Below are positions 34,361 to 46,157 of a stretch of 64,000 nucleotides of DNA, one piece after another (within the stretch, counting starts at the first letter, position 1; each line of letters starts with the position of its first letter). Below the pieces are notes generated by a model. It had not been told where the DNA came from. It saw only the letters and a list, made by a program, of their open reading frames with translations, and did no database searches. The translations under genes and the position numbers were made by a program. Origin of the DNA: Ampelocalamus luodianensis (taxonomy: Eukaryota > Streptophyta > Magnoliopsida > Poales > Poaceae); the NCBI GenBank assembly GCA_036346255.1, contig CM070622.1, positions 24,826,751 through 24,890,750 on the forward strand. Reading direction: 5' to 3'.

Positions 34361-36703
34361 TGTCGGGACTCTAGGTAAATAACCTCGAGACCCTCTATGC
34401 AAACCGAACTAGTCCCATGAACTAGTCCCATGATCAGTGGCTAGCTCACACAGTCTCAACAAAGATAAAATCATATTCATACAACAATCCAAAGAAAAAG
34501 CAGACAAATTAATATTACTATTAGCAAAACACCTTATAGTCAGAGTTGTTACAGCAAGTCGTGGGGAATTGTATGCAAATAATATTTATGCAGAGCTTGA
34601 CAAGAACAGCTTTATGGTTAATTTGCAGAAAGCAGTATTGACTAGAAATACAATAAGTAGATTGGAAAGCACAGGCTGAAAGATTAATACATAAGTAAAC
34701 AAGTTCTTTGAAACAGCTCGTGAACACCCTATTCACTTCCCAGACCACTTCCACGACCACTCGTGAACACCCACGACCACTCGTGAATGCCCACGACCAC
34801 CTTTTTGAGAAAACTACCCCTCGTGTGATGTCACCAAGCATTGTCCATAACCGGGGACATGGCTATTGGAATAGTTTTACACTCTGCAGAGGTTGTACAA
34901 CTTTACCCACATAACACGACTTCTCTAGTTGGTTTGGCATCCGTTGATACCACCACTCACTACCTTAGGTAAGCAGTCTAGAGAACGTGTCAAGGCCTTT
35001 ACAAAGCTCTGTTTTGACTCGGTTTTGCTCGCTAAGGATTCACCTTCCTAGCCCCCTCTTGTGCCATTCTCAACCAAAACAGAACCGACTCAAAGCATTG
35101 CTAATTAGTTGGCCCAGTCCACCCCATAAATGAACTTGTGGTTGCACGGTATTACCCAGATCAATGACCCACAAAGTTAAGTCCTTATAGGCTACTCAGA
35201 CGAAACAACCACATCCCAATGTGCTTCCTACACCCCCTTTACTGCACGATCATTCGTCTGAGTAAGAAATCATTTTGGGTTCAACCCAGCCAAATGAAAA
35301 CCCTTGCCATGGCACAACATCTTTTAAAAGCAGTGGCTCTGCCACAATTCCATATATCATTTAGTCAAGTTTATCATTCTTTGAGTATGATCAAGAGTCC
35401 CTCGGATAACTAAAGCATGACTAAGCATAATACGCACCCATGTTGGTATTACAACAATGTCCAACTAAAATTACCCATCCTATGGTGTCCAAGGGTACAT
35501 GTTAACATATCATTTGCAATTTATCAAGGAGGTATACTGTCGAGTAGGTATTTAGCTAGTTCCCAAATCAGTTTTATACAACTAGCCATGCATGTTGATA
35601 TGAAATAATATACTTTTATAAAACAGGTTCAATATGATCAAAGGTCCATGACTTGCCTTCGATGAAGAGTTGGGATGTTTCTATCGAGGTCGTCAGATCC
35701 ACGAAGTCTTCTGAAATGCTGAAATATACACATGCGAGCAAAGCCAAATAAGTAACTAAAACAACTCCAAAAAAGACCAAAGAACCTACCAAAATACAGC
35801 TAAAAGAAAGGTACTAAATTTAGACGATGTTAGGAATTTGGATCACTCTGATCGGAGCTCGAACGAAGGAGAATGAGTCTTTAGAAGGAGGTTCGACTGA
35901 GAGGGAGGTCTAAACCGAGAGGAGTGGATGGGAAAACAAAGGAGGGCAAGAGGGCTCCCTGATACCTTATATAGGCGTGTGGAGGTCCAGAGAGGAGAGT
36001 AGGTGACGACAACGGGTGCGATGGAGGATGCCGCATTCAATGTGCGCGACGGGGGTAGGTGAGCTGGTGTGAAAGCACGCACAGTGCTGACTCGAGCGAA
36101 GGTGGAAGATGACCAGGGCGGTGGAGCGGGATTCGCGGCGGTGTGAGACAGACACACTGCCGGTAGGTGAGGGAGGGGATTGGGGTAGGTATGGGAGGAG
36201 ACCCAAGAGGGAATGGTCACAGCGGAGGCGACAACATTTAATGCGACACAATGGAATTTAATGCGCGAAGACTTTTGCGGCAGCAGTGACACGGCGGGAG
36301 GAAGAAGGTGAGCAAGGCTGACAGGTGGGGCGAGTCGAAACCAAAAGGGAGGTCGCAACCAGGGGGTGGTCGTGACCAAGGGGTGGTCGTGACCAGGGAT
36401 GGTCGTGACCAAGGGGTGGTCGTGACCGAAGGGTGATCGTGACCAAGAGGGTCCTGAGGGAGGAGGTCCTGAGGAATGAGGTCCTGAGGAGGAGGAAACA
36501 GAGACACAGAGCTTCAAAAACCAAGAACTCCAGCAAACTCAAAACAAACCAAATTTTTTGAATTAGTTGAAGTTTGATTTAGTCATTTAAATTATTTTAT
36601 TTTCCCAAAATCTCAAGTTAAGCTTTAATAAGACTTCAACCAAATCAAATGGCTATTTTATTTTAAAATTTTTCAAAATGCTCAGAAAAACTGGGATGTT
36701 ACA
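34361..36703 (-). repeat. LTR E, 3' copy (2343 bp)
   Basis: It lacks about 230 bases present in the other copy (joined at ttgttacagcaag, with cag microhomology near 34555) but has more U3 minisatellite units (36349-36450). The palindrome is ctattggaatag (34863-34874), one base from the consensus. A TATA box (TATATAAGG on minus) lies near 35967. Confidence 0.9.
36349..36450 (-). repeat. U3 minisatellite of LTR E, six units
   Basis: Units of about 17 bases contain GGTCGTGACC, a dyad of GGTC and GACC around two bases, spaced by aaggggt. The other LTR has only two units (44051-44090), so copy number changed after insertion. Confidence 0.8.
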
Positions 36704-36718
36704 AACCTACCCCCCTTA
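36704..36718 (-). other. Polypurine tract of element E
   Basis: On the minus strand a run ending AAGGGGGGTAGGTT lies against the 3' LTR, nearly the same as in element A. Confidence 0.85.
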
Positions 36719-36739
36719 ACAGGAATCTCGACCCCAAGA

Positions 36740-37640
36740 TTCGGGCTGACTAGAGAATAGGTGCAGGAACTCGGTCTTCAGGTCCTCTTCACGCTCCTAG
36801 GTGGCTTCCTCTTCAGTGTGATTGCTCCACTGAACTTTGCATAAACGAATGATCTTGCTTCTTGCTACTCACTCTGACACTTCCAAAATCTTGATGGGCT
36901 GCTCCTTGTAAGTGAGATCTTCCTGCAGGTCAACTGCTTCTAGCAGCATCCGCTCTTCTGGTACACGTAGACACTTCTTCAACTAGGACACATGGAAGAC
37001 ATCATACACATCTGATAGCTGAGGTGGGATTTCCAGTTTGTAAGCAACTTCTCCTCTTTTTACTAGAACTGGAAAATGTTCAATGTATCTGGGTGCAAGC
37101 TTCCCGCTGACTCTGAAACGACGCATTCCTTTGAGAGACGAAACTTTTAGATACACATGATCTCCGGGTGCGAAAGCTAAATCTCGACGTCGGTTATCCG
37201 CATAACTTTTCTGCCTGGTCTGAGCTGTTCTCAGCTTTTCTCTGATCGACTTAACTTGATCTTCAACTTCCTTCAGGATATCAAGTTCGAGTACTTGTCC
37301 TTCTCCTGTTTCAGTCCAATACAAAGGTGTTCTGCACTTTCTTCCGTAAAGGGCTTCAAACGGGGATATCTGTAAACTTGATTGATGACTGTTGTTGTAA
37401 GAAAATTCTGCAAGTCTGTCTCCTGAGTATGTTGTCTTGACTGGAATGAAGTGTGCAACCTTTGTTAGGCGATCCACGACTACCCAGATAGAATCATAAC
37501 CAGCTCTTGTCCTTGGCAGACCGGTGATAAAGTCCATGCCATTTTCTTCCCATTTCCAATCTGGTATGTTCAGAGGTTGCAAGAGTCCAATAGGTCTCTG
37601 ATGCTCGGCTTTAACTCACTAGCAAACATCACACTACGCT
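36740..37640 (-). pseudogene. Element E integrase (stops)
   Basis: The minus frame 36983-37582 contains WKWEENGMDFITGLPRTRAGY and DSIWVVVDRLTKVAHFIPVK (start of the DDE core), then LAEFSYNNSHQSSLQ with PFEALYGRKCRTPLYW (end of the core), and KVSSLKGMRRFRVSGKLAPRY with SDVYDVFHVS from the C-terminal module. The catalytic middle (second D and E region) is missing between VKTTYSGDRL and AEFSYNN, an in-frame deletion of roughly 80-100 residues. A stop replaces Q after FHVS, and the reading continues below it. The zinc finger lies above 37600 with further stops. Confidence 0.85.
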
Positions 37641-37816
37641 ACATACTCTATAATCTCGCGCTTTAAGCTAGGCCACCAATAGAATTCCTTAAGATCTTGG
37701 TACATCTTAATGCTTCCGAGGTGAATGGAATACAAGGTTTCATGTGCTTCCTTGAGTATCAACTGTTTAAGCTCTTTCTGGTCTGGTACACAAATACGCT
37801 TATCGAACCAAACAGT

Positions 37817-38571
37817 TCATTGTTCATCTTCTGAAAATCTTGGGGACTTGCCCTTCTTCATGTTGCTCTTTATCTCCTTGATGTCTACATCTTCGACCTG
37901 AGCCTTTCTGATCTGACTTTGAAGAGTAGGTTGAACTTGTAAAGCAGCTATGAAACCTTCTTCTACCAATTCAAGCTTAAGCTTCTGAAATTCTTCATGT
38001 AGTGCTAGCTGACTTTCCTTAATCATCAGAGTATTGCAGTAGACTTTTCTACTTAAAACGTCTGCTACAACATTAGCTTTGCCTGGATGATAATGGATTC
38101 TAATTTTGTAATATTTGATCAACTCCGACCATCTTCTTTGCCTCATATTCAAATCAGCCTGAGTGAAAATGTACTTCAAGCTCTTATGGTCAGAGTAAAC
38201 TTCACAACGATTACCAATGAGGTAATGACGCCATATATTTAAAGCATGCATACGACAGCCAACTCTACATCATGAGTTGGGTAATTTGCTTCATGAGGCC
38301 TTAACTAACGGGAAGCATATGCTACTACCTTCCTTTCTTGTATCAGGACACAACCGAGACCTTGTCGTGAGGCATCATAGAAAATCTTAAAATCCTTTCG
38401 GACATCCGGCAAAATCAACACTAGGTGGTGGTCAGGCGCTTCTTCAATTCTTGAAAATTCTGCACACATTCTTGCGTCCAAGCATACTATTTTTTCCTTT
38501 TTCAGCAGCTCGGTGAGAGGTTTTGTTATCTTGGAGAAACCATCTATAAACCGGCGATAGTATCCTACCAT
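37817..38571 (-). pseudogene. Element E RNase H (two frames)
   Basis: The frame 38305-38571 has MVGYYRRFIDGFSKITKPL, DFKIFYDASRQGLGCVLIQ and VVAYASR. The frame 37817-38251 continues with LNIWRHYLIGNRCEVYSDHKS, LKYIFTQADLNMRQRRW and RIHYHPGKANVVADVLSRK. These are the RT connection and RNase H domains with the catalytic D residues (YDAS, SDHKS, VVADVLSR) still present. A gap of about 50 bases with stops lies between the frames. Confidence 0.85.
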
Positions 38572-38779
38572 ACCGAGAAAACTTCTGATCTAAGGCACTG
38601 ACTTGGGCGACTCCCAGTTGAGTACATCCTTGACTTTGCTGGGGTTGACGGCGACTCCTTCAGATAAGACATGACACAGGAAGGTAACTTGCTTCATTCA
38701 AAACTCACACTTGTTGAACTTAGCATAGAGTTGATGATCTCTACGCTTAATCAAGGTCAGGCGAAGGTGTTCTTCATGC

Positions 38780-39503
38780 TCTTCTTCACTCTTAGAGTAA
38801 ACTAGGATATCGTCAATAAAAATAATGACGAACTTATCCGGATACTCCATGAATACTTTATTCATCAAGTTCATAAAGTAAGAGCATTGGTCAATCCAAA
38901 GGACATGAGCATGAACTCATACAGTCCATAACGGGTTGATAAGGTTGTCTTGGGTATATCCTCCTAGCGAATCTTCAACTGATGGTATCCTGACCTCAAA
39001 TCTATCTTGGAGAATACTCCGAGTCCCTTTAATTGGTCAAACAAATCATCGATCCTAGACAGAGGGTACTTGTTCTTGATGGTGGCTTCATTGAATGAGC
39101 GATAATCCACACACATTCGCTGGGTACCATCCTTCTTGGCAACAAAAATCATTGTAGCTCCCCAAGGTGAAGAACTTGGTCTAACGAAACCTTTATCTTG
39201 CATCTCCTCAATCTACTTCTTCAGCTCAACTAAGTCATCAACAAGCAAACGATAGGGTCTCTTGGAAATTGGTACAGTTCCTGGAACTAGATTGATGACA
39301 AACTCTAGATCCCTGTTCGGTGGCATTCTAGGTAATTCATCAGGAAATACATCTGGAAACTCTCTGATCACTACTACCTCTTCCAAAGATACAACCTTGA
39401 CACTGCAGACTAGTGCTCCTTCAAGCTTCTCTGAGGAGGCTTCAAATTTCACTATAGTCCCAACTGGACTGATCAAGGTGATGCTTCTACCACCACAATC
39501 CAA
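38780..39503 (-). pseudogene. Element E reverse transcriptase (stops)
   Basis: The minus frames 39213-39503 and 38964-39203 read FPDVFPDELPRMPPNRDLEF, then DKGFVRPSSSPWGATMIFVAKK, MCVDYRSFNEATIKNKYPL and FSKIDLRSGYHQLKIR, all RT hallmarks. The catalytic FIDD is at 38809-38820 in a region without a usable start. Stops near 39204-39212 and 38960 interrupt it and fit single transitions. Confidence 0.87.
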
Positions 39504-39524
39504 AATTGCTTGATGATCAGTAAG

Positions 39525-40937
39525 CTAATCCATACCCAAAATCACATCTAGGGACTTGGTGTCGATGATGATCAGGTTGGCTAGAAATTCTACCCCTTCT
39601 ATGATCATCTTAACTTGTAGGCAACCCTGGTTCGTACTTAACTCCGAACTGGGGGATTGAACCAACAAGGCGGTTTTAAGAGCCGAAACCTTCAACTGAT
39701 GCTTTGCAGTAAAAATTTGAGAAACAAACGAATGCGAAGCTCTCGAATCAAACAAAACGGTAACAGATGCTGAATTTACTAGAAACTTACCCAACACGAC
39801 ATCTGGGGTTGCCTGGGCTTCCTCCACCATGATATGGTTCGCATGGCCTCTCCCAAAAGGCTGAGGGGTCTTGGCAGGTTCGGCTGGAGTCTGAGGTGCT
39901 CCACGTCCGGCTCCTAGCATGGGGGTTCTTGCTGGAGTAGCTCCCAAGTTAAATCTGACTGGAGCTGGGCCTTGCTTCTGTGGACAATTGCTGGCGTAGT
40001 ATCCCAGTTGATGACAGTTGAAACAGGTGATTCCTGCGGTAGGATTATTGTTTCTTGGAGGTTGGTTGCTGGTGTTGTTGTTGTTGACGGGGTTGCAGAA
40101 ATCTGGAGTAGCCGGGCGAGATGCCGCTGCAGGGGCCCTGAAGATGATAGGAGGGGCGGAACGAGAAGGGTGTTGTGCAATCATTTTGGCTCTTTGCGGG
40201 TGTCCTTGAGAAGTACCGTGCTGTGTCATCTTCTTTTTATAAGATTCTGCAAGCTCCCAACAGGACTCTTCTATGAGCGTAGCCTTGTTCACCAGATGCT
40301 GGAAGTCTGTATAGTCGTTGCCAACGATTTGAACCTTCAAGCTAGGATTGAGTCCTCGCTTGAAACGCTTCTGACGTGCATCATCTGTGGCCACGTCCTC
40401 TTGGGCATATCGCGAGAGTTGAGTGACCTTATTGAGATACTCACTCACCGACATGCTTCCTTATTTCAACTCACGAAACTCATTCTTCTTCATTTTCACC
40501 TTCCCATTAGGAATATGGGAGTAGCGGAAGGCTTCTGAAAACTCGGCCCAACTGATGTTCTAGTGATTTTCATGGGCGGCGCAGTAGTCCTCCCACCATT
40601 CTGCGGTGGTGCCTTCCGGTTGGTGTGCAGCATACATAACTTTTTCGCAATCGTCACACCGGGTGATGGCAAGCTTCTTCTCAGTTGAACGTAGCCAGTC
40701 ATCTACGTCCAATGGCTCAGAGGAGCTAGAGAACGTAGGTGGACGGGTCCTCATGAATTCTACCAGCCTTGACTGAGGGAAAGCTGGTGGTGGTAGTGGT
40801 GTGGCTGCTGCTTGGTTGTTCTGGTTCACCAATGCAAGTAGAGCGACAGCAGTCTGGTTCTGTTGAGCCATCATCTGATTCATATTCTGCATCATTGCGC
40901 TCATCAACTGTGTTTGGGCTGCCATGAACTGATCCAA
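39525..40937 (-). pseudogene. Element E gag and aspartic protease (stops)
   Basis: The frame starting at 40937 reads MDQFMAAQTQLMSAMMQNMNQ and then RTRPPTFSSSSEPLDVDDW, typical gag. A stop (TAG, probably from TGG) falls at 40560. The frame 39525-40454 continues with VSEYLNKVTQLSRYA, a zinc knuckle CFNCHQLGYYASNC whose histidine is replaced by tyrosine, and the protease motif VLFDSRASHSFVS, where the usual DSGAS has R for G. Both key-residue losses are single transitions. It ends near DVILGMD at 39525. Confidence 0.87.
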
Positions 40938-41248
40938 ACCTTAATCTACTGCTGCTGACGGAGGAGGTGGTGGTGGTGGTGTAAAGGGATCCACTAGTTT
41001 ATCTTGACTTGCCGAGTTGGGGGTCTGAACCATCTGCATAAATCTTCCCAGGTTTAGTAGACGAGAAGAAGAAAGCACAATAGGTAAGTGAGAAAAGCAC
41101 CTTAGACGAGTGAGAGCAAGGGAGAAAGATGGAACACCCTAACCGGGGAAAGCCGGTTGAACCCAATGAATAAATAGCCAAAAGGCCAGTAAGAGGCAAC
41201 AAACTCGAGCTGAAGGTCCTATCCTACGGGCTAAACGATACTAAAACT

Positions 41249-41535
41249 TTTTTTTTGAGAACACGCAAAAGATTTGCGCGTTATTCTATTAAGAAGAATA
41301 AAAGGATCATCCAAGAAACAAGTGAAACAAAAGAAGGAAACGAACCAAAAATAGAGTTCGACAAGCTATTACAAAGAACACGGCGAGCAATTACAAAGAA
41401 CGCAACGACCTGAAAAAACAAACAAAGAACAAAGCGAGGGAGAGATAGGCTACCTTATACAAAGCGACTACTGAGGGAAAGGCAGCACCACCAAACACTG
41501 AGCGCCCGTCATGCGCCAAAGGCGGAACTAAAACT
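41249..41535 (-). mobile_element. LINE 3'-end insertion (287 bp) inside element E
   Basis: A T8 tract at 41249, then the complement of a typical plant L1 3' end (ttctattaagaagaat; acgcaaaagatttgcgcgtt). A 13-bp duplication, cgatactaaaact, is present exactly at 41236-41248 and 41536-41548. A poly-A tail (on minus) and a long TSD are the marks of target-primed reverse transcription, so this is a 5'-truncated LINE, or a SINE sharing its tail. It lies in the leader between PBS and gag, so it is younger than E. Confidence 0.85.
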
Positions 41536-41834
41536 CGATACTAAAACTAAGAAGGCAACTTACTAAAGCACTTCTAATCTAATTTAGATGGATGGTCGAA
41601 TTAAATCAAAGCTCGATCCTATAGAGATTACTGAGGTAAGAAGGTCAGTTTGAGTTCGAAATCAAGGTTTTAGAAGAGATAAGAAGCAAGAACCTAAGAA
41701 CGAGATGAGAAAAGAATAGAATAAGATGAGAGAAGAATAACTACTCATCAGTTGACTTGGTTTGATTTAGAAAATAAATTTTGACACTTGACTAAACGAC
41801 CATGCTAACTATGGTTGCGTCCTACAGTCGATAT

Positions 41835-41847
41835 GGCTTTGATACCA
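41835..41847 (-). other. Primer-binding site of element E
   Basis: On the minus strand TGGTATCAAAGCC is the initiator tRNA-Met site with one G-to-A change (CAG to CAA). It lies four bases inside the 5' LTR. Confidence 0.88.
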
Positions 41848-41851
41848 CCTC

Positions 41852-44322
41852 TGTCGGGACCCTGGGTAAACAACCCCTAGACCCTCTATGCAAACCGAAC
41901 TAGTCCTATGATCAGTGGCTAGCTCACATAGTCTCAACAAAGATGAAATCATATCCATACAACAAACCAAAGAAGAAGCAGACAAATTAATATTACTATT
42001 AGCAAAAGACCTTATGGTTAGAGTTGTTACAGAGTTACCACGCAGGGCTCAACACCAAGAGGTTACAAGCAGCGGAGAACAAAACATCTGTGGAAGCCAT
42101 CTGACATGCCCACAGGCAATCGAGTGGAGGACGCGGCCTAGCTCGCAAGGTCTTCAAAGTACTCCTCTTCGTAGAACTCTAAGTTCCCTGGTTCACCCTC
42201 CTCTACTGATCAAATGGAGGACATAAAGCCATGAGTACTTTGAATGTACTCAGCAAGCCGTGGGGAATTGTATGCAAATAATATTAATGCAGGGCTTGAC
42301 AAGAACAACTTTATGGTTAATTTGCAGAAAACAGTATTGACTAGAAATACAATAAGTAGATTGAAAAGCACAGGTTGAAAGATTAATACATAAGTAAACA
42401 AGTTCTTTGAAATAGCTCGTGAACACCCTGTTCGCATCCCAGACCACTCCCACGACCACTCGTGAACACCCATGACCACTCGTGAATGCCCACGACAACC
42501 TTTTTGAGAAAAACTACCCCTCGTGTGATATCACCAGGCATTGTCCATAACCGGGGACACGGCTATTCGAATAGTTTTACACTCTGCAAAGGTTGTACAG
42601 CTTCACCCACATAACACGACTTCTCTTGTTAGTTTGGCATCCGTCGATACCACCACTCACTACCTTAGGTGAGCAGTCTAGAGAACGTGTCAAGGCCTTT
42701 ACAAAGCTCTGTTTTGACTCGGTTTTGCTCACTAATGATTTGCCTTCCTGGCCCCCTCTTGCGCCATTCTCAACCAAAACAGAACCGACTCAAAGCATTG
42801 CTAATTAGTTAGCCCAGTCCACCCCATAAATGAACTTGTGGTTGCACGGTATTGCCCAGATCAATGACCCACAAAGTTAAGTTCTTAGAAGCTACTCAGG
42901 CGAAACAACCACATCCCAATGTGCTTCCTGTACCCCCTTTACTGCATGATCATTCGCTTGAGTAAGAAATCATTTTGGGTTCAACCCAGCCAAATGACAA
43001 CCTTTGCCATGGCATAACATCTTTTAAAAGCAGTGGCTTCGCCATAATTCTATATATCATTTAGTCAAGTTTATCATTCTTTGAGTATGATTAAGAGTCC
43101 CTCGGATAACTAAAGCATGGCTAAGCATAATACGCACCCGTGTTGGTATTACAACAATGTCCAACTAAAATTACCCATCCTATGGCGTCCAAGGGTACAT
43201 GTCAACATGTCGTTTGCAATTTATCAAAGAGGCATATTGTCGAGTAGGTATTTAGCTAATTCCCAAACCAGTTTTATACAACTAGCCATGCATATTGTTA
43301 TGAAATAATATACTTTTATAAAATAGGTTTAATATGATCAAAGGTCCACGACTTGCCTTCGATGAAGAGTTGGGATGCTTCTATCGAGGTCGTCAGATCC
43401 ACAAAGTCTTTCGAAATGTCAAAATCTACACGTGCGAACAAAGCCAAATAAGTAACTAAAACAACTCTAAATAAAGACCAAACAACCTACCAAACAAGAG
43501 CTAAAAGAAAGATACTGAATTTAAACAAGGTTAGGAATTTGGATCACTCTGATCGGAGCTCGAACGAAGGAGAACGAGTCTTCAGAAGGAGGTTCGACTG
43601 AGAGGGAGGTCTAAACCGAGAGGAGGAGTGGAGTAGAAAACAAAGGAGGCCAAGAGGGCTCCCTGGTGCCTTATATAGGTGTGGGGAGGTCCAGAGAGGA
43701 GAGTGGGTGACGACAACGGGTGCGATGGAGGACGTCGCATTCAATGCACGCGATGGTGACATGTGAGCTAGTGTGAAAGCACGTACGACGCTGACCCGAG
43801 CAGAGGTGGAAGATGACTAGGGTGGTGGGGCGAGATTCATGACGGTGTGACATGAGCGCACTGTCGGCAGGTGAGGGAGGGGATTGGGGTAGGTAGGGAG
43901 GAGACCTAAGATGGAACGGTCATATCAGAGGCGACAACATTTAATGCGACACAACGGCATTTAATGCGCAAAGACTTTCGCTGCAGCAGTGATGCGGTGG
44001 GAGGAAGAAGGTGAGCAGGATTGACAGGTGGGGCTGGTCGAAAACAAGAGGGAGGTCGCGACCAAGGGGGTGGTCGTGACCAAGAGGGTCCTGAGGGAGG
44101 AGGTCCTGGGGAGGAGGTAACAGAGACATGGAGCATCAAAAACCAAGAACTCCAGCAAACTCAAAACAAACCGGATTTTTGAATTAGTTAAAGTTTGATT
44201 TAGTCATTTAAATCATTTTATTTCCCAAAATCTCGAGTTAAGCTTTAAGACTTCAACCAAATCAAATGGTTATTTTTATTTTAAAATTTTTCAAAAAAAC
44301 TCAGAAAAACTGGGATGTTACA
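41852..44322 (-). repeat. LTR E, 5' copy (2471 bp)
   Basis: Contains the palindrome CTATTCGAATAG (42563-42574), the CCCCCTCTTGCGCC box (42752-42765), a TATA box (TATATAAGG on minus, near 43671) and two U3 minisatellite units (44051-44090). Confidence 0.92.
43668..43680 (-). promoter_or_regulatory. TATA box of the 5' LTR of element E
   Basis: On the minus strand CCTATATAAGGC sits downstream of the U3 minisatellite, the expected core promoter place. The same box is at about 35967 in the other LTR. Confidence 0.65.
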
Positions 44323-44330
44323 CCCCGGCA

Positions 44331-44455
44331 GGTATCGACGTTGGTTGCACATATATGCATGTCGATGTTGCAACAGTCAACATTAAGCAATGTGGTATCG
44401 ACGTTGGTTGCACATATATGCATGTTGATGTTGCAACAGTCAACATTAAGCAATG
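44331..44455. repeat. Two tandem 63-bp units
   Basis: ggtatcgacgttggttgc... starts at 44331 and again at 44394. The units are almost identical (one or two changes), so the duplication is recent. Confidence 0.9.
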
Positions 44456-45123
44456 ATTGGAGAGAATTAGAAGATAATTATGTGGTAGAGTATTGTATTA
44501 AAAGGGATAGCAACTAAGAGAGATCAATAAAAAATTGGGCTTGCTGTTGGATGTTGAAGCAGAAAAGATATGGCAGTGAGAAGAGATAGAAGACACACGA
44601 TTCGGTGGAGTAGCCAGTGTGTGAGGGAAGATAAGTTCAAGGTAGATTGCCCATAGTGCATCGGTGTATATGTGAGCAAGATACTCTAATACCATATAAA
44701 CTAATAAGATAATTTGTCATACACATAATCAACATATTGTTTGAGATTAAATATATGTACATGTGCATGTATACATTTTTGAAAAATAGTAACTAATGTA
44801 GGAAGAATAGGAGTAGTGAGCTTCATGATCCATGCATGATGAAGAGTGATTACGTTTCTAAGAATCTCAATAACTTATTTATGCTCAATGATTTTCTTCT
44901 ATCAAAGCTCATACTTCAATTGCGTTTCTCAAGTTTATTTTTCTTCAAGCTTCTATTATCATTTCTAATGTTTATGGTGTCTTAGAAATCTAAATAGTCT
45001 ACAAGATATGCAAATATATTCTAAAGCATCTAAGTTATATCATTTGATACACAAATTTTTAAAACAAATCTAGTCATGCAAATACACGAGCCACCCTGCT
45101 AGTTATATGATTAAAAATGTGAT
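44456..45123. other. AT-rich intergenic DNA
   Basis: I see no ORF with family resemblance, no RNA gene and no recognisable transposon end. It lies between element E and the microsatellite-bounded element. Confidence 0.4.
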
Positions 45124-45147
45124 TATATATATATATATATATATATA
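45124..45147. repeat. (TA)n microsatellite
   Basis: About 12 TA units directly abut the left end of the inverted-repeat element. Confidence 0.95.
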
Positions 45148-46131
45148 GGAAAAATACTAACTACTCCCAGGTTTAGTTACTCCCGCTCCATCCACCATTC
45201 CTTGCTTGATGAGATACGTGCACCCGTCTGAGCCTAACTGTGCTGGATATCATGGATGTGAGAGACCCGATCCATTATCCTATTTCCCAGACAGCTATAT
45301 ACTCCTTTCCATATGTAGTCCTTTTATTATATGGGACACTATCATGCAAACGTTATATACTTCCCATACAACTACTTTTAGCATAAAGTATACTCTTGTG
45401 CAACCATTACATACTACCATACACCTAGATACTCCTTCAACCATACATATACTCCCATGCAGACATGACATACTCCCATACACCTGCATACTCATTTTTT
45501 CTGCTCCTAGTTCGTTCCTTAAGCTATTCTCTGCAGCCAAATAGGAAGTCGTTCCATAAAAAAAATTACGAATGGATCGGTTAGTGGTCACGTGAGTATA
45601 CGTACTCCATGTGCAGTCTAGCAGCCCAGCATACATACTCCATTCAACGGAGTATATAGCAAAAGCACCATGGACCCACCGGCATACTCCATTTGACAGG
45701 TGATATGTATATCACACCGACGAGTTATCATTGTTGAACCTATTAGACGTATACAGTGCCCACGACGTACTGATCAGGCGCATGCATCCATCGAACACTC
45801 GAGTTCCCAGCCTCCCGTAACATCAGTACCTACCATGTTTAAGCTTTGCCTTATCTTGGCATGTAATCAGCCTCCTGTAACATTAGCACCTACCATGTTT
45901 AGCTTTGCATTATGTTGGCATGTAATCATTATTTATCTTTTGGTAGTTAGAGCTAATCGCTCCTTGTATTCCATATATACGTAACATCAAATAATTACGC
46001 ACCTAATTATTGGATAAACATGGTATGTTAGTGGTGGTATCCGACCCAATAACCCGATCAAGTAAGTGGTATCCTGAGGTAGATGGACGGTAGATACAAT
46101 AGGAGTAACTACACCCGGGAGTAGCAAAAAG
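45148..46131. mobile_element. Inverted-repeat element bounded by microsatellites (about 1 kb)
   Basis: CTACTCCCAGGTTTAGTTACTCC (given here as CTACTCCCAGG plus TTTAGTTACTCC) at 45161-45183 is inverted at 46102-46124 with two mismatches. (TA)n lies on the left and (TG)n on the right. The interior is rich in tactccc/atactcc motifs and has a 60-bp tandem pair at 45808-45927. No transposase is seen. Size and ends fit a non-autonomous DNA element; the flanks recall elements such as Micron that sit in microsatellites, but no clear TSD is visible. Confidence 0.55.
45808..45927. repeat. Two tandem 60-bp units
   Basis: cagcctcccgtaacatcagt starts a unit at 45808, repeated from 45868 with several changes (cagcctcctgtaacattagc). 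Both run to ttggcatgtaat. Confidence 0.85.
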
Positions 46132-46157
46132 GTGTGTGTGTGTGTGTGTGTGTGTGT
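46132..46157. repeat. (TG)n microsatellite
   Basis: About 13 GT/TG units lie immediately right of the inverted-repeat element. Confidence 0.95.

Larger units (their letters stand above)
34361..44322 (-). mobile_element. Ty3/gypsy element E (Tekay/Del-related), full-length, 10 kb
   Basis: LTRs at 34361-36703 and 41852-44322 (TGTCGGGAC... to ...GGGATGTTACA on plus) flank a 5.1-kb interior coded on minus with PBS, gag, protease, RT, RNase H and integrase in order. The flanks cccca and ccccg differ at one base. Unlike A, its defects are mainly in-frame stops that look like C-to-T or G-to-A changes (for example VS-stop-LKKC where VSQLKKC is expected), the signature of methyl-cytosine decay. Confidence 0.92.

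Noticed and set aside
35843..36517. 224-residue minus-strand frame in LTR E
   Set aside because: It consists of U3 and minisatellite translated in a stop-free phase; the other LTR breaks the same frame.
44331..44455. CRISPR-like repeat
   Set aside because: Only two direct 63-bp units without spacers, in a plant genome; it is a simple tandem duplication.
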